From Nereocystis luetkeana (taxonomy: Eukaryota > Sar > Phaeophyceae > Laminariales > Laminariaceae), in NCBI GenBank assembly GCA_031213475.1, contig JARUPZ010000002.1:8568830-8632829 (forward strand): a stretch of DNA of 64,000 nt, read 5' to 3'. Both the position numbers and the translations under genes were made by a program. The notes beneath the pieces are model-generated. The model did no database searches. It saw only the letters and a program-made list of their open reading frames with translations, and was not told where the DNA came from. Shown piece by piece: positions 1 through 11,018 of the stretch. Each line of letters starts with the position of its first letter. Positions within the stretch are counted from its first letter, which is position 1.

Positions 1-105
1 GCTCCCTCCATGCCCCCCCCCCCTCCCCCTCCCATGCGCTTCTCTCCCCCCAACCCCCCTCGCCTCCCGTAACCGTCGCTGGCCGTTGCCAAATGAATTG
101 TGCAG

Positions 106-3100
106 GTGGGTACCGGCGCCGTTCTCGCCGCCGAGATGCGCGGGAAGGCCACCGCCTCCGGGGTTCAGTCGGCCATAGCTTCCATGCTCCAGAGCAACGG
201 GCCGGCCGCGACCGTCCTCCGAGAGCACGGCGCGAGCGCGTGCACGGACGTCACCGGCTTCGGCGTGGTGGGACACCTCGCCGAGATGCTGCGGGCGAGC
301 GCTCCCCGCCCCCCGCCCCCTCGCCCATCGCAGGCCGTATCGCTCCCCTCGACGAACGGAGGAGGAGGTCCAGAGGTAAAGGTGAAAGGCCAGAGGCGGG
401 CCCGGAAGCAAAAAGGATGCATGCCGCCACTTTTTTTTTTTTTTTTTTCTCATCCCATTCATGGTCTTCGCACATTTTCTTCTCTCTCTCCTTCCAACTC
501 GTAACTCGGATCCGGGGTCACATAGCAGGCTCTTCTCCCCCCTTCCCGCTACGGTACGTGCCTTCATTTTTATCGCGAGAAGATTTCAGCCTTTTCTTCC
601 CTCGTCGACTCGCATCGAATTGTGCCTACCCACGCTGCAAGGCGCTCTCAACAATTGAATCTTTTTTTATTTTTGCAAATAAAGTCAAAGTCCGACCCAC
701 CTGGGGCTCGAACCCAGGACTCAAACAAGCAGAATTCGAGGTTAACCACTTGAACCACCGGGGCGACCGTATATAAATATATTGTGGGGGTGCATCCACG
801 CAATGTTTCCTGAGTCTCCCTCATTGTGAGAAGCTCTCATGCTATTTAATGCCCCAATCAATACCTGACCTTCGTGAGAGAAAATAAATGAAAACTGTGC
901 CAACGCGATGAACGAGGCTGATAGGTACATGTCGAAAAATTGTGCAAAACACCCAAAGATGATGTTTCTGGCGGTATTGGGTTGGGTAGTTCCTCACTTT
1001 GAGGAACCCCGTTGCTCGTCAATATTTTTCCGGGCAAAAGTACAGTTCCCCTATATTCGCCGGTGTAAAGGTAAAGTACCCCTCTCCGGGGGTTTCAGTA
1101 GGAGGTTATGGCCGGAGGAGGCATGTATGTAGGTGTCTAGTGACTAAATGCATACCAGGAAGGTATAGCACCAGTACTCTTGTTTTGTTGTAAGAGTCGA
1201 AGAAAAAATAGAACGAGGCGGGAGGGAGGCGGGGAGATAGCGGAGTACAGTGGGCGTTTGGGTTTGCTCATGGGGGCGACGGTGGCGACGGTCGTGTGAT
1301 CTCGCACACAAGGCAGGGAGGCGGTAAACGCAGGCAGGAGGAGACCCAGGAGGAGGAGGAGGAGGAGGAGGGGGAAAGAGAAGAAGATAGAGGAAGGGAG
1401 CTAAGGCAAGAAAGGCGCCTTGCTCTTCCTGCCCGCGGTTTCGCTGCTGTTTTGCTTCTTAGCCGCGTTCCGTGCGGGTTGCCGCCACTCAACGGATGCC
1501 CGGGTGTCCGTGGTATATCCTTCCGCCTTTTCACCTCCTCCGTCTTCCTCTCCGCTTCCCCGCAGGCGGCCGCTGCCCAAGAAGTGCCAGCGCCGGCGCC
1601 GTTGCGCCTGGGCGCCGATCTGAAGCTGGACCTGCTTCCGGTGCTCCCGCTGTCCATCGAGGTAGTGGACGCCGGAGTGGTGTCCACCCTGCAAGGGCAG
1701 AACGAGAGAGATAACTCAAGGGCGGTCGTGGGGGGCGTGGAGGCAGGGGAAAAATTGGGGGCGCGATTTAGGCTTCTCTTCGACCCGCAGGTAGGTGGGG
1801 GGAGGGGGGGGAGGGAAGAAACGTGGGAGAGAAAGAAGAGCCGCTATCCTTTTTTTGTGTGTTCGAGTGGTGTGTGGCCGCGTGTCTGGTGGTGCGATAG
1901 TGGGGGGGGGGGTTATGCTGTGTTCGGTTGCCCCGTGCGGGTTAGTCTGTTTCGTCGGCTCTGACGGCGTCTTTTGGTTGTCGGTAGACTTCGCCGAAGT
2001 TGGGGGAAAGGCCAGGGGGGGGGGAGGGCGGGGGGGAAGGCGGGGAAGGGGCATGGGTATTGTTCTTGTGGTAACGTTTTTTTTTTGCGCCTTGAATGTA
2101 TGCCTTGGTTTTGACGGTACGAACGGCCTTTGTCTTGCCCATGGGATTGTTTAAACCAGCTTTTCGTTCATGTTCGCCCGTGTGGCGGGCCGCAGGGCTT
2201 GACACCCGCCCAATTGGGCGGGTGAAGCCCACGCGCGAAGAAAAACTGACCCATCGGTGGGACGACACAAATAGCCCCCGGCTCCCCGGATGGAATCAAG
2301 GTAATGAGCGCCCAACTGTTGGAGGTGTCTCTGTTAGGAGTAGGAACGTTGCTCCACCTAAAAAGGGATGCGCGGTCGATGTTCAACTTACATAAGGCAA
2401 ACAACGAATGAATACGCCCCCCAGTTGACTCATTGAAGCTGTCATCCATATGCAAGTCCGCCTCACAAGTGGTTCAGAGTAGGATGCAGCTCACCCTTCA
2501 TGCGACGCGCCCAACACCTCACGCCGGCGCTTCGCGGTTGGTGCAAGCAATGTCGCCCTGGTGGGTGAAAACCCGACGTGCTCCGTCCCGGCATGGTAGG
2601 GATGCGAGGGTCTGTGGTCATACGACTACGGCCATGCATGAGATCGGGTACATCTCTCCTATCGAGTACACCCCCACCCCCCCTCTATGGTCATACGACT
2701 ACGCCCATGCATGAGATCGAGTACATCTCTCCTATCGAGTACCCCCCCCCCCCCCCCCCCCCCTCCTGTAAGGCTCTGCACGTGGAAGGGGTTCGCATGA
2801 CGGCTACGAGTGCCAAGAAAATGTGTAACATCCCATCTTCCCCCTCGTCATCGCCTTCTTGGGATCGTTCCGGCGACTGGCAGACGGCAGGGGGGTTGCT
2901 GGCCTCTGTGCCGCAAGAACAAGCCCTCGCGTGCGTAGCGGCGCTGAAGCAGGCAGGCGCCGAGTCGGCAGCGATCATCGGAAATTTAACGGTGAGCAAA
3001 CTTGGACTTTTGCGAACCTTCCTGGCGTCAAAAATGTGCTTGCTACTGCTGTTCATCTTGGGGACTTGTTTTTTTATTTCTGCTGCAGCTGCTGCTGCTG

Positions 3101-3408
3101 CTTCTGCTACCTGGTTGTTGAGCGTGTGGTACAGGAGATGCCGCCATGTTTGTCCAACTTTGTCAAGATTTAGGGCATTTCCCCCCCCCGTTCTGTGTAG
3201 GTATCCAGCCTGACCCGACTTGAATACGTCCTCGCTGTCGCCTATCACCGCCCATAATGCGCCAATCAATAGCCCCGCTCAGTATTTTCCGGACAGCATT
3301 AATGTTTCCACACCCTTGTCTTCCCGCCGGCGTTGCCACTGGTGTGCCCCCTCTCGAGCACAGGAGGCGGTAGGTCAAGCGGGAACTGGGCGAATCCACA
3401 TCATGTAG
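106..3408 (+). CDS. selD: Selenophosphate synthetase (selenide, water dikinase), C-terminal part, 4 exons
   Basis: The enzyme makes selenophosphate from selenide and ATP, the selenium donor for selenocysteine synthesis. Exons read: 106-375, 1566-1790, 2884-2991 and 3364-3408 (TAG stop). All junctions are phase 0 with AG/GT borders, for example GAG|GTAAAG after exon 1 and ACG|GTGAGC after exon 3. The joined frame shows the SelD landmarks in order: VGTGAVLAAEMRGKA, SMLQSN, HGASACTDVTGFGVVGHL, then GVVSTLQGQNER, RFRLLFDPQ, TAGGLLASVP and a short end GRIHIM. These cover the end of the N-terminal AIRS domain and the AIRS_C domain. The catalytic Cys/Sec region lies left of the window, so the gene is 5' partial. 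Exon 1 runs into a Pro/Gly-rich stretch of about 25 residues before its donor, and exon 2 starts with an Ala/Pro-rich stretch; together they form a low-complexity insertion after the MLRAS motif. Intron 1 holds an antisense SINE. Introns 2 and 3 hold repeats of families A and B. Very sure of family; the exact exon 1 donor is less certain. Confidence 0.9.
431..769 (-). mobile_element. tRNA-derived SINE, copy 1 (in selD intron 1)
   Basis: Read on the minus strand, the element starts with a tRNA-like head that has an A-box-like TGGTTCAAGTGGTTAACC and a B box GGTTCGAGCCC. A unique body of about 250 bp follows, and it ends in an A-run (T18 on the plus strand at 431-448). It is nearly identical along its length to copies at 17981-18303 and 22565-22911, which proves a dispersed element. 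No clear target-site duplication was seen. The head and A-tail are visible; classification as a Pol III SINE is by analogy with known tRNA SINEs. Confidence 0.8.
776..1565. other. Remainder of selD intron 1
   Basis: No gene is visible here. The segment contains a purine-rich GGA/GAG tract (about 1336-1402) that produces long chance reading frames, and one ACCAGG-type motif near 1153. The acceptor of exon 2 ends at 1565 after a pyrimidine-rich run. Confidence 0.6.
2301..2422 (+). repeat. Family B repeat, C-tailed copy
   Basis: This copy shares the segment TTGGAGGTGTCT, TTAGGAGTAGGAAC, then AAGGCAAACAACGAATGA, and ends in a TACG-C run. The same order occurs at 33217-33296, 49250-49466, 54425-54533 and, reversed, at 59058-59265. 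It lies in selD intron 2. No protein is evident. Confidence 0.65.
2428..2763 (+). repeat. Family A repeat with poly-C end
   Basis: This copy of a dispersed repeat runs from a GAAGCTGTCATCCATATGCA block, through GGATGCAGCTCACCCTTCAT and CGGTGAAAACCCGA-like blocks, to CATGCATGAGATCGAGTAC followed by a C homopolymer. The last part (CATACGACTACGGCCATGCATGAGATCG to GAGTAC) is duplicated at 2619-2738. It lies in selD intron 2, just upstream of exon 3. At least ten related copies occur in the window on both strands. Confidence 0.8.
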
Positions 3409-4311
3409 ACGGTGACAGCAACGGCGTCAGCAGCGGTGGCGGCGGTAGTGATAGCGGCACCCGATTGATCCAGTAAAAACACCGTTGAAATGGCGGAGGA
3501 GCTTGGGGAGTGCCGTCCGCTCGTTTCTGCCTCTTTCTGAGTGGCGGTGCTATAGCTTCCTGGCACTCTGTTGGCGTACTATTCAATACCATTAGTGATT
3601 CAGTTCGTTTGGGGATTCAATGTGTATGGGGAAAGCGGTATATGGTGATTCATTGCTCGCCTCGTTATCTCTAGGAAGGCCAATTGGAGAGTAGGGACGG
3701 GGGGGGGGGGGGGGGTTGCGCGAAGATACGGAGGTAGGCGAACCGACCGACCGCCCGTCCGGACGCTACGGACACGGGCGCTGCAGCCACGCCTCGTGAT
3801 GTCTTGAACCATACCATGGCTCCTTTTGTTTTTGTCTAGCGTGTGCTAGTTTTCCGGCGTCTGCTCCCGACTGATGTTTGACATTTGCTCTTGCTTCATT
3901 GTATTCGGAAGGGAGGAAGTTGTATGATATGGACGACCGCCCCGCCTTCTTCGTCTGAATAGTCCGCGTGTTGAAGGCCGAGGGGGGTTTCGAGACCCTG
4001 CCGTATGAGTGCGTGACGTGAACCCTCATGCGCGAAAGACTACGCCAAGCTCCGAACAGCGCACCGCCAAGTTCTCCTGCGAGTTATTGGCTGCCAGCGC
4101 CCGACAACGGACCGACCACGCCACCCTCTGGTACGCGAAGGCCCTCAGGAAGAACCGACGCGAAACAACCATCCGTAAACGGCGGCTTTTCTTTGCGGGG
4201 GCCGTGGCGCGGCAAAACGAGGGGCGATTACCCAGTCGGGTGATGCTCGCGACGATGACCGGTGGGGAGAGCCCGAGACCAGGCGGACAATCGAAGAGTT
4301 GGTATAGACGC
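3409..4311. other. Region after selD, no gene recognised
   Basis: This segment holds the presumed selD 3' flank, a (CAG/CGG)-rich stretch near 3413-3450 and a G16 tract near 3701. An open frame on the plus strand (4009-4482) includes KFSCELLAASARQRTDHATL but matches no family I know and lies antisense to the candidate below. No polyadenylation signal is convincing. Confidence 0.4.
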
Positions 4312-4461
4312 TTAGTTGGCGACCTCAAGGGTGTTCCGAGCCACGGAGGAGTCCAGGGAGCACTCGCCGTTGGTGGTCGGAGTGAAGAGCGCGCTGTAAA
4401 CCACAGCAAAGAGGGCGAACAAGTGGTACCGGGGGGTCCTCGAAGCAGCCGAACGGTTCAT
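4312..4461 (-). CDS. Possible small secreted protein or first exon with signal peptide
   Basis: A 49-codon ATG-to-stop frame begins MNRSAASRTPRYHLF and continues into a hydrophobic core ALFAVVYSALF. A small polar stretch with a likely signal-peptidase site near TNG|EC follows. That is the standard n/h/c layout of a signal peptide. A GAG|GTCGCC just before the stop could be a weak donor, so the gene might continue leftwards. No homologue is recognised, and an overlapping plus-strand frame is also open. This could be chance. Confidence 0.25.
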   Translation of the reverse strand: MNRSAASRTPRYHLFALFAVVYSALFTPTTNGECSLDSSVARNTLEVAN

Positions 4462-4894
4462 GGTCAGTTGGCGCGAGAATGACGTGAAAGAGAGCAGGCG
4501 GCGCCTTGCATCCGTTGTATGGGTGGTATCTATTGAAGTGGGGAGGGGAGAGACAACAGCAGCAGTCGTGGGGAAACCACGGTTGGCAAACGGGGTAGGA
4601 AGGAGGCGGCAAACAGGGTAGCAAGGTACCAGGCCGAGTACAGTGGTAAGTAAAACCTGTCCGCGCTTCTCGTACCGCAAACTGCTGCGGCTGCTTCGAA
4701 TATGATTTGGTTGTGTTGGGGTTTTCTTTATTTTCTTTTCTTTTCTTTCTTTCTCTTTTTTTATTCTCCGCCAGGTATAAAGTATGTATTGTTCTTTGTC
4801 TGCGTGGGTGGCGAGCCTGCTCTTGGTGATGTCTTCTTTGATGTGTGTGTTTCTTCAATTGGTGTGTGTGTTTTGTTGTTGTGTCGTCTGTCGC

Positions 4895-5830
4895 ATCTCC
4901 TCCGGGGGGGGAGGGGGCACGATAGCGATACTACCGCCGCTGTCGATGAAGTACGAAAAAGGCGGCATTCCCTTCCCCTTCTTCGCCTGGGCTTTTCTCT
5001 CGCGAAGGTTTTGTTTCTTTGGTATAGCGTGTCCCCCGCTTCCGTGTGTTTCCGATTAATTTTCTGCTTGGTGTTACTTTTTCTCCGCTTCTTGTGCTTC
5101 CCGTATTAATTTTTGCATGGTTCTTGTTCTCGTGACCCTTTTTTCCGTTTCCCTATGTCCTTTTGTGTTCCTCGTTGTGCATACGGGTGGGGTCGAGATG
5201 TCATACAGCGGTATGGCCGCGGATATTACGAACGTACACAGGGAGGTGACAAGACCGCGTGGTAATGTTGCCAGCTGCATTCGAATGCCTCTGCCGGCTG
5301 CTGTATCGGGACGCGTCTGTGGACTGCCTTTATTTCTATTTGTTTGAGGTAGTGGTTTGTTTGGCTTTGTTTTTTTTCGCTTCTCCCAGTTTTGGTTTTC
5401 GGGGTAACTCCGTTTCCTCGTTGCGTACAATATCAATTTTGGCTCATGCTCGGAGTATTTATATTTTCTGAATTATTACCATAGTTATTTTTTTGTTTGT
5501 TTTTTTGCGTTTGTTGCTATATATCTATACCTGGTATTTATTTTCTCCCCCTTATTTTTTGTTGATTATTATTCTTTCATGATTGTTTTTCTTTCGTTTT
5601 TCTCTCTTTCAAAACGTATCTGGGTTGATGCCGTCGGCATGCAGTGCGTGTCGTACCCAGTAGGGTGCCTTGTCATTGCATTGCCAAATGTCCTCATCGC
5701 ACCCCAATGCGCTATCTCTGTGTCCTAGTGTGTGACCACACGGAGCTTGTGTCTCTCTAGGATTGGAAGAATCGGCGCGGACACCGGGTGGGCTGGATGT
5801 CGACGGGTAGAAAGAACGGCTTCATGTGAT
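4895..5830 (+). repeat. Family E dispersed repeat, copy 1 (T-rich)
   Basis: The copy starts with a G-run followed by GGCACGATAGCG, passes through a long T/C-rich low-complexity body, and ends with TGTGACCACAC, TCTCTCTAGGA, GGACACCGGGTG and GGGTAGAAAGA. The same order of blocks recurs at 14800-15445, and the terminal block recurs in reverse at about 22025-22125. No coding potential is seen in the pyrimidine-rich body. Confidence 0.5.
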
Positions 5831-6364
5831 AACACATACACAAACACGAATATAGCGTTAATAGGTTTCTAGTGGTGGAAGCTGAGATTTCCGGGGGGGT
5901 TGGTGTCGCGCAAAAACGAAAATAAACAAAAAAACAAATACCGCCTGTCATTATGGACGGGCTGTGTAGCACTTACAACGCGTTTGCTTCGCATACACGG
6001 TAGGTATTTTTAGTGTTTGCCAACGATGACGCAGGAAATCACGCTTGGAAGAGAAAAACGCCCGTTTCGATTGTCAAGCAACCGATCGCACGCGAAGCAC
6101 CTGGTTCACACGAGAACAAAAGGGGAGAGAGGGAGAGAGAGAAAACCCGATATTCTATAAAGATGCAGGGGGTTGAAATAGCATAAAAATCGAAACGGCA
6201 AACAAACGCATAAGCAGCGTGTTGGACCGGTGGTTGGTGTTGTTTGTTTGGTACACAAAACGTGCGGTGAACGCACGGGAACGGCCTCCATGACATTGAG
6301 TGGCGTCTACTGCTGTGCACTTTACATGGTGCGTATAATACCTTGTTTGCTTTTGCGAACGTAG
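5831..6364. other. Intergenic, no gene seen
   Basis: AT-richer sequence without recognisable coding or repeat structure, apart from a short GAGAGA tract near 6130. Confidence 0.4.
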
Positions 6365-8252
6365 CTGATGGCCTGAGCGTGTCGCAGCTGATCGCTGCCG
6401 GGAGTCTAGGCGAGGTTTGGGCAAACTACCAGAGTGTGTAACTTCGAGTTCAAGTGGAAAATTAAGGGGCGCCGTTGATCAGAAATTCTATATTTTCCCC
6501 TTTCTTTGGTGCTTCGCCGAGACTCAGGGAGAACAGGGGGACTTTGACCGCAACCACACGATGGTGCACGTTTCTTCCCCCCCCTTTTCCTTGGGGTGCA
6601 GGGGGGCTGGTTCATCGTGGGAGCTTCTTGCCGAGCCGACCGAGCTTCGTGCTAACCCAGTGCCGATCCTCTGCGCAAGCGCAAGTAACTGCGGGGGTGA
6701 CTGCTACGTCGTCGAGAGAAAAGCGCGAGCACTCACTCGTAGTTCGTGGTCTCGTTTTTTTTGTTCTTCAGTTTTTGCATATATACGTACAGTATATAGA
6801 ACTACTTACAGATATCTCACTCTCTGAGCGTGCTCGGTTGGTACATCCCTGGCCTCTCAGAGCTCCCACTTGGACAACGCCTCCTCCGATTACTTGCCGG
6901 ACCTTTCCAGCGGTTCTTTGTTTTCTCCATTTTTTTGGCACTTTCGATTATTTTTTCCTATTTTCTTCTTTCGTTGCGTGTGCGTGCGTGTACTCGAAGC
7001 ACGGCATCACGGGCGAGCCCGGCGCCGTTGCGGGTGTCAGCGGGTGCTGGCGGGTAGAGGGGGGGTTGCAAGGAGCGTGGTCGCCGTGATCGTGGCTAGG
7101 CGTCGCGTGTGCCTCGAGACACGAGGGAAGCATGAGTGGGTTCTGTATGGCCTCCTGGTGTGGTTCCGGTTATACTATGTACGAGTCTATAAGGGTCGTT
7201 CGGGATTGCAACATAATATTCAAGCGGTGCTTATTTTAGCGACCAAGCTGAAGTTAACAGAGATCTACGCAGTCTGAGCACCAACATTGTCCAGCTGGCG
7301 AACGAGGGTGACGGTGAGCACCGAGTTTCACGCGAGGCGGGCGACGGGTCTCACTGTGGCAGAGGAAAGCGCCACCCGGACCGAATCGGTGGCGAGGTGG
7401 TCGCGAGAGGAGCGGGCAGCGTACGAGGCAGAGAGAGAAGCTCTGCTGTTCGATTTTTTTCTCTTCGACCGGTGCAAGGTGTTCCAATCAGGCAGAAAAT
7501 GACTACCAGGTACATGATAGGGGACAGGGATTTTTTTTCTTCCCGAAATTTTCGGTTTCATATTCATTGTTTTTGCGGTGCTGCTGTGCCGTGCTGTGCT
7601 TTCTCTTTCGTGCATAAAACAGTATATCAAAAGAAGAAAATAAGTACCCTACCTGGAGTATGTACGTACGTACGGCATGCGGCGTTCGGGTTGTTTTCTT
7701 GAATGGAGCATGGAGCTCTTGGCATTTGCAAATCGCCTGTTTGCGCGTAATTGTTTGGGCCGTCTCTGTTCCGTTTCATTTTCTTCCTCGAGAGCGAGCG
7801 TAGCGGGGGGAACCGCCTGCGACGCGAACCGTATGTGGCGTCCGAGCTTTTTCCTGAAGCATGGCGGCGGGACTCTTGGCATTGTCAAGTCGCCAGTTTG
7901 CAACTACAATCTTGAAAAAACTACATTCAATCATGGACCTCTGTCCGCTTCGCATAATTTGATGTATTTTTTTTCCTTCCTGAGCGAGCGTAGCGGGCGG
8001 CGTAGGCCACCCGCGGAGCGAAGCGCCTTGCATATACAAATACATTCCTGGTGCTGCCTGATCGCTGTCGAGACCAGATGGGTTCACTTTGTGGGCTTGG
8101 AAAAAACCTGGAACCAACGGTTCGTTGTGAGTTTCGTTCTTTTGCCAGGCTTGTCAACTCGGTGTTCGACAAATTGGCAAACACTGCTACAGCTGTGGTA
8201 GATTTCAGTCCTGACAACCGCGAACTATGCTGCGTGGGACGGGTCGCGATCG
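6365..8252 (+). CDS. Candidate exons of an unrecognised plus-strand gene
   Basis: Several short stretches look like exons because a protein-like frame ends at a plausible GT donor and starts at an AG. They are 6365-6414 (frame contains DGLSVSQLIAAGSLGE, donor GAG|GTTTGG), about 6867-6914 (SSHLDNASSDYLPDL), 7240-7311 (AEVNRDLRSLSTNIVQLAN, donor GACG|GTGAGC) and 8142-8252 (LVNSVFDKLANTATAVVDF then ELCCVGRVAIE, donor GAG|GTTAGG). I could not chain all of them in one phase, so they may belong to different genes, be decayed, or be partly chance. The family is not recognised. The last piece runs directly into a degenerate telomere-like tract. Confidence 0.25.
7700..8040 (+). repeat. Degenerate tandem duplication, about 170 bp unit
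   Basis: Two adjacent units share GCATGG, CTCTTGGCATT, TCGCC(T/A)GTTTGC, a T-rich block and GAGCGAGCGTAGCGGG in the same order (about 7700-7850 and 7860-8020). Divergence is substantial. No function is evident. Confidence 0.5.
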
Positions 8253-8825
8253 AGGTTAGGTTTGGGGTTCGGGTTGGGTCGGCCAAAATGGTGGACTAGA
8301 GTGCTGCTATAAATAAGTGGTAAGTGACAACAGCAGTATACAGACATGAAGGTTACCAGGTGTACTATGCAGAGGTATAAAGCACCCCTGGCTGGCGAAA
8401 CGCAAGTGTGGTCAGTATCGGGGAGAGGAGAGGCTACATATCGTATGCGCCAGCCCCTCCCCCCCCCCCTCTCTTTGCGTTTCCACTCGACCCCGAGGCA
8501 ATACGGTAACAATCAGATGAGAAGAACGCCATTTGACCCCAAGGCCAAAAGGATGTGGTAGGCATGAAGACGTCCCAGGAAGGGGGCACCCTTAAATTTG
8601 GCGTCGACGCAAGGACTTGAGCGTGGGCGTGAAAATCCTCTGTTTCCCGAGCGATGATATTTACTACACGCAGTATTAATAAACTCTCTCATATTCTGTG
8701 AAATTTACGTACTCGAGCGACTTTTCTTTGGGCGCTCTCTGCAGCGTACCAGGTGTCAGCTAGTTGTGGATGCCAACCAGCGACAGGGGAATTTTGATTT
8801 ACCAGCTAATATATACCAGATATAT

Positions 8826-10308
8826 AATGTTGATATGATCTATTAATAGTATCGGACTATTTAATTGGTTATGAGATTATTCTCGTGCTCTGAATTTTCC
8901 CTTAGTCAACAAGAATCGAAGCCCTGAACACCCGAAGAATGTTCCTCGGGCTCTGAAGTTTCTCTCGGTAAATACGACAGCCAGTAAGTACTGTTACGGT
9001 TTTCGTGAGGACACAAGCAATGTTCCTAGGACAGGCCTCTCTTAAAGACAGGATGACCCTTAGAATTTGGGTTTTAGTAGGCCACAGAAGTATCTAGGGT
9101 TTGGCTACTAGACCAGCTTCAGAGGAAAATTCCTCGGGAGAGTGTGTTTACCTGTCTAGCGGGTTAATAGGAGGGAGCAGAGTGGGCTTGATACCTCGAA
9201 TCAAGCCCCAATCGAATCACTCTCAAATTGTTCCCCTCTCTCATCAAAAAGGGGGATAACACGACAACAAGGAAATAAGTGTCCTAAACAAGAGAAGCAG
9301 CGTTCCGACCTAGTTCCTGCATTCTACTTCCCTTACCTCCATCCTCGGGCTCTACTACACTTGGCGTCGTCGGCAGGGCATGGGTCTTTGGTCGCTAATT
9401 CGAATCCCACTTACATTTTGAAAACAACGCTTTGTGGAGAAAAGTGATTTTCCTCGTGTCAAGAATCTGATGAAACACTCTTTCGGGGTCCCCAGACATG
9501 GCACCTGGCTTCTTCTGTATCGGCCTCAGTCCTTTTCTGTTTAGGTTTTAGCCCCTCCCTCAACGGGCGTTTCTGACAGTAGCACTGTCCGTGACACCTT
9601 CGCCTCATTACGAGGTGTGGGGAAATATGTAGCCTCATTTCGTTGTTCCGAATAGCCGCATCTTCGATCTCCCTTCCCGGTCTTCTTCGGATGAACTCTG
9701 TGGACCGTCGTGTGATCTGCATATACGACTATCTAGGGTGGGCTAATGTGATATGATGTAGTATCGGACTACCGGAATATGAGTGGTTGTGAGATAGCCC
9801 GTAGTATCGAAGACTGTAACACCCCAAGGTTATTCTCGTGCTCTGAATTTTCCCTTGGTAAATAAGAATCGAAGCCCTGAATACATTTAAGAGTATTCCT
9901 GGAGTTCTGAAGTTTCTGTCAGTAGATAAGACAGCCACAGTGCTATTGAGGTTTTCGTGAGGGCACAAGGAACGTTCCTGAGATTGACCTATTTTAAAGG
10001 CAAGATGACCCGTACAATTGGGTTTTAGTAGGTTACAGAAATATCCTAGGGTTTGGCTACTCCTTTGCTTCGGATAGAAGAGGAGACCAGCGTCCGAGGA
10101 AAGGTCCTCGGGCAGGTGTGTTTGCCCGTCCAACGGGTTAAGAGCAGGGAGCAGAGTAGGCTTGATAACTCGAATCAAGACCCAATCAAATCGCTCTCAC
10201 GATGCTCCCTTCTCTCTCATCAAAAAGGGGAATAGTACGACAATAGAGAAATAAGTCCCCCGAAGAAGAGAAACTGCTTTCCGAGCCAGTTCCTGCATTC
10301 CACTTCCC
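8826..10308 (+). mobile_element. TRIM-like LTR retroelement without coding region
   Basis: Two direct repeats of about 530 bp (8826-9359 and 9745-10308) share many long blocks, including TTCTCGTGCTCTGAATTTTC, GTTTTCGTGAGG and TTGGGTTTTAGTAGG. The first begins TG and ends CA, and TTGGCGTCGTCGGCAGGG follows at once. Its TGG start fits a primer-binding site complementary to a tRNA 3' CCA end. The internal segment is only about 385 bp and lacks gag or pol, which matches terminal-repeat retrotransposons in miniature. The second repeat carries about 44 extra bases and lacks the last 25 or so, so the element is old. It depends on enzymes from elsewhere. An open frame of 149 codons on the minus strand lies inside the second repeat and is probably fortuitous. 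Confidence 0.7.
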
Positions 10309-10803
10309 TTTGTAGGACACCAGGTATATACCTGAGATACGTATACTCGTATACGTCCGCACATACCTTCGTATCCACACCAGTGTATAACACGCATGGT
10401 AACACACCCCCTCGGACTAATTTCGAAGCTGTTTTTCTCTACAAAATGGGGAAGGTGTACACACAGACGCGTAGTCTGCTCGAAGGTAATATCTCGTCTA
10501 GATTTTTCTGACGCCACCATTCGTTATTTTGTGGTTGTGTTGTTGTTGCTGTTGTTGTTGTTCTCACATTAACTCTCTGACGAAGGAGTCCGTGGTCACA
10601 CAAAGGTGCTGGAGCCCTAGGAAGATCCGAAAAACCATAAAAAATCGAAATTCGGCTGCCTAAAAATACACGAGACGAAGAAAGCGCACACAAGATAAAA
10701 CCAATGTGCAAATTGAACTAACGCGCGGGTATATCCTCTCAACTACAACATAGAGTATCCCCGTTCCCACCACTAACCCACTCGCGGCTGCTGACTACAT
10801 ACA

Positions 10804-11018
10804 GCGGATGCTGTCTGAAGTGCTGCCTGCACCGTACGAAACGCACGGTAGTCGTGAACACGAAAGAGGAACACACCTGCCTGCTATCTGGAGTGCTGTC
10901 AGAGTGAAGACTCGCGGATATGCAGTGAAAAAAGGAGCAATCGAGCCTTACTACCACACGAATATCAACGATCGCCATCTCTTCCTGGACTGTCTGACAC
11001 AAAAGGGTGCAGCACAGG
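10804..11018 (+). CDS. Candidate exon, unrecognised protein
   Basis: An open stretch is bordered by ACATACAG and GCACAG|GTATGA. It encodes a frame with MLSEVLPAPYETHGS and, near its end, INDRHLFLDCLTQKGAAQ. Another possible exon with a fair donor (AAGAAG|GTATCA) ends at 11669 and reads LYCRLSLATTDSSKK. Neither matches a family I recognise, and both strands are partly open. They could be exons of one gene spanning 10.8-11.7 kb, or chance. Confidence 0.25.

Noticed and set aside
9729-10178. 149-codon minus-strand frame
   Set aside because: It lies wholly inside the second LTR and is not open in the first.
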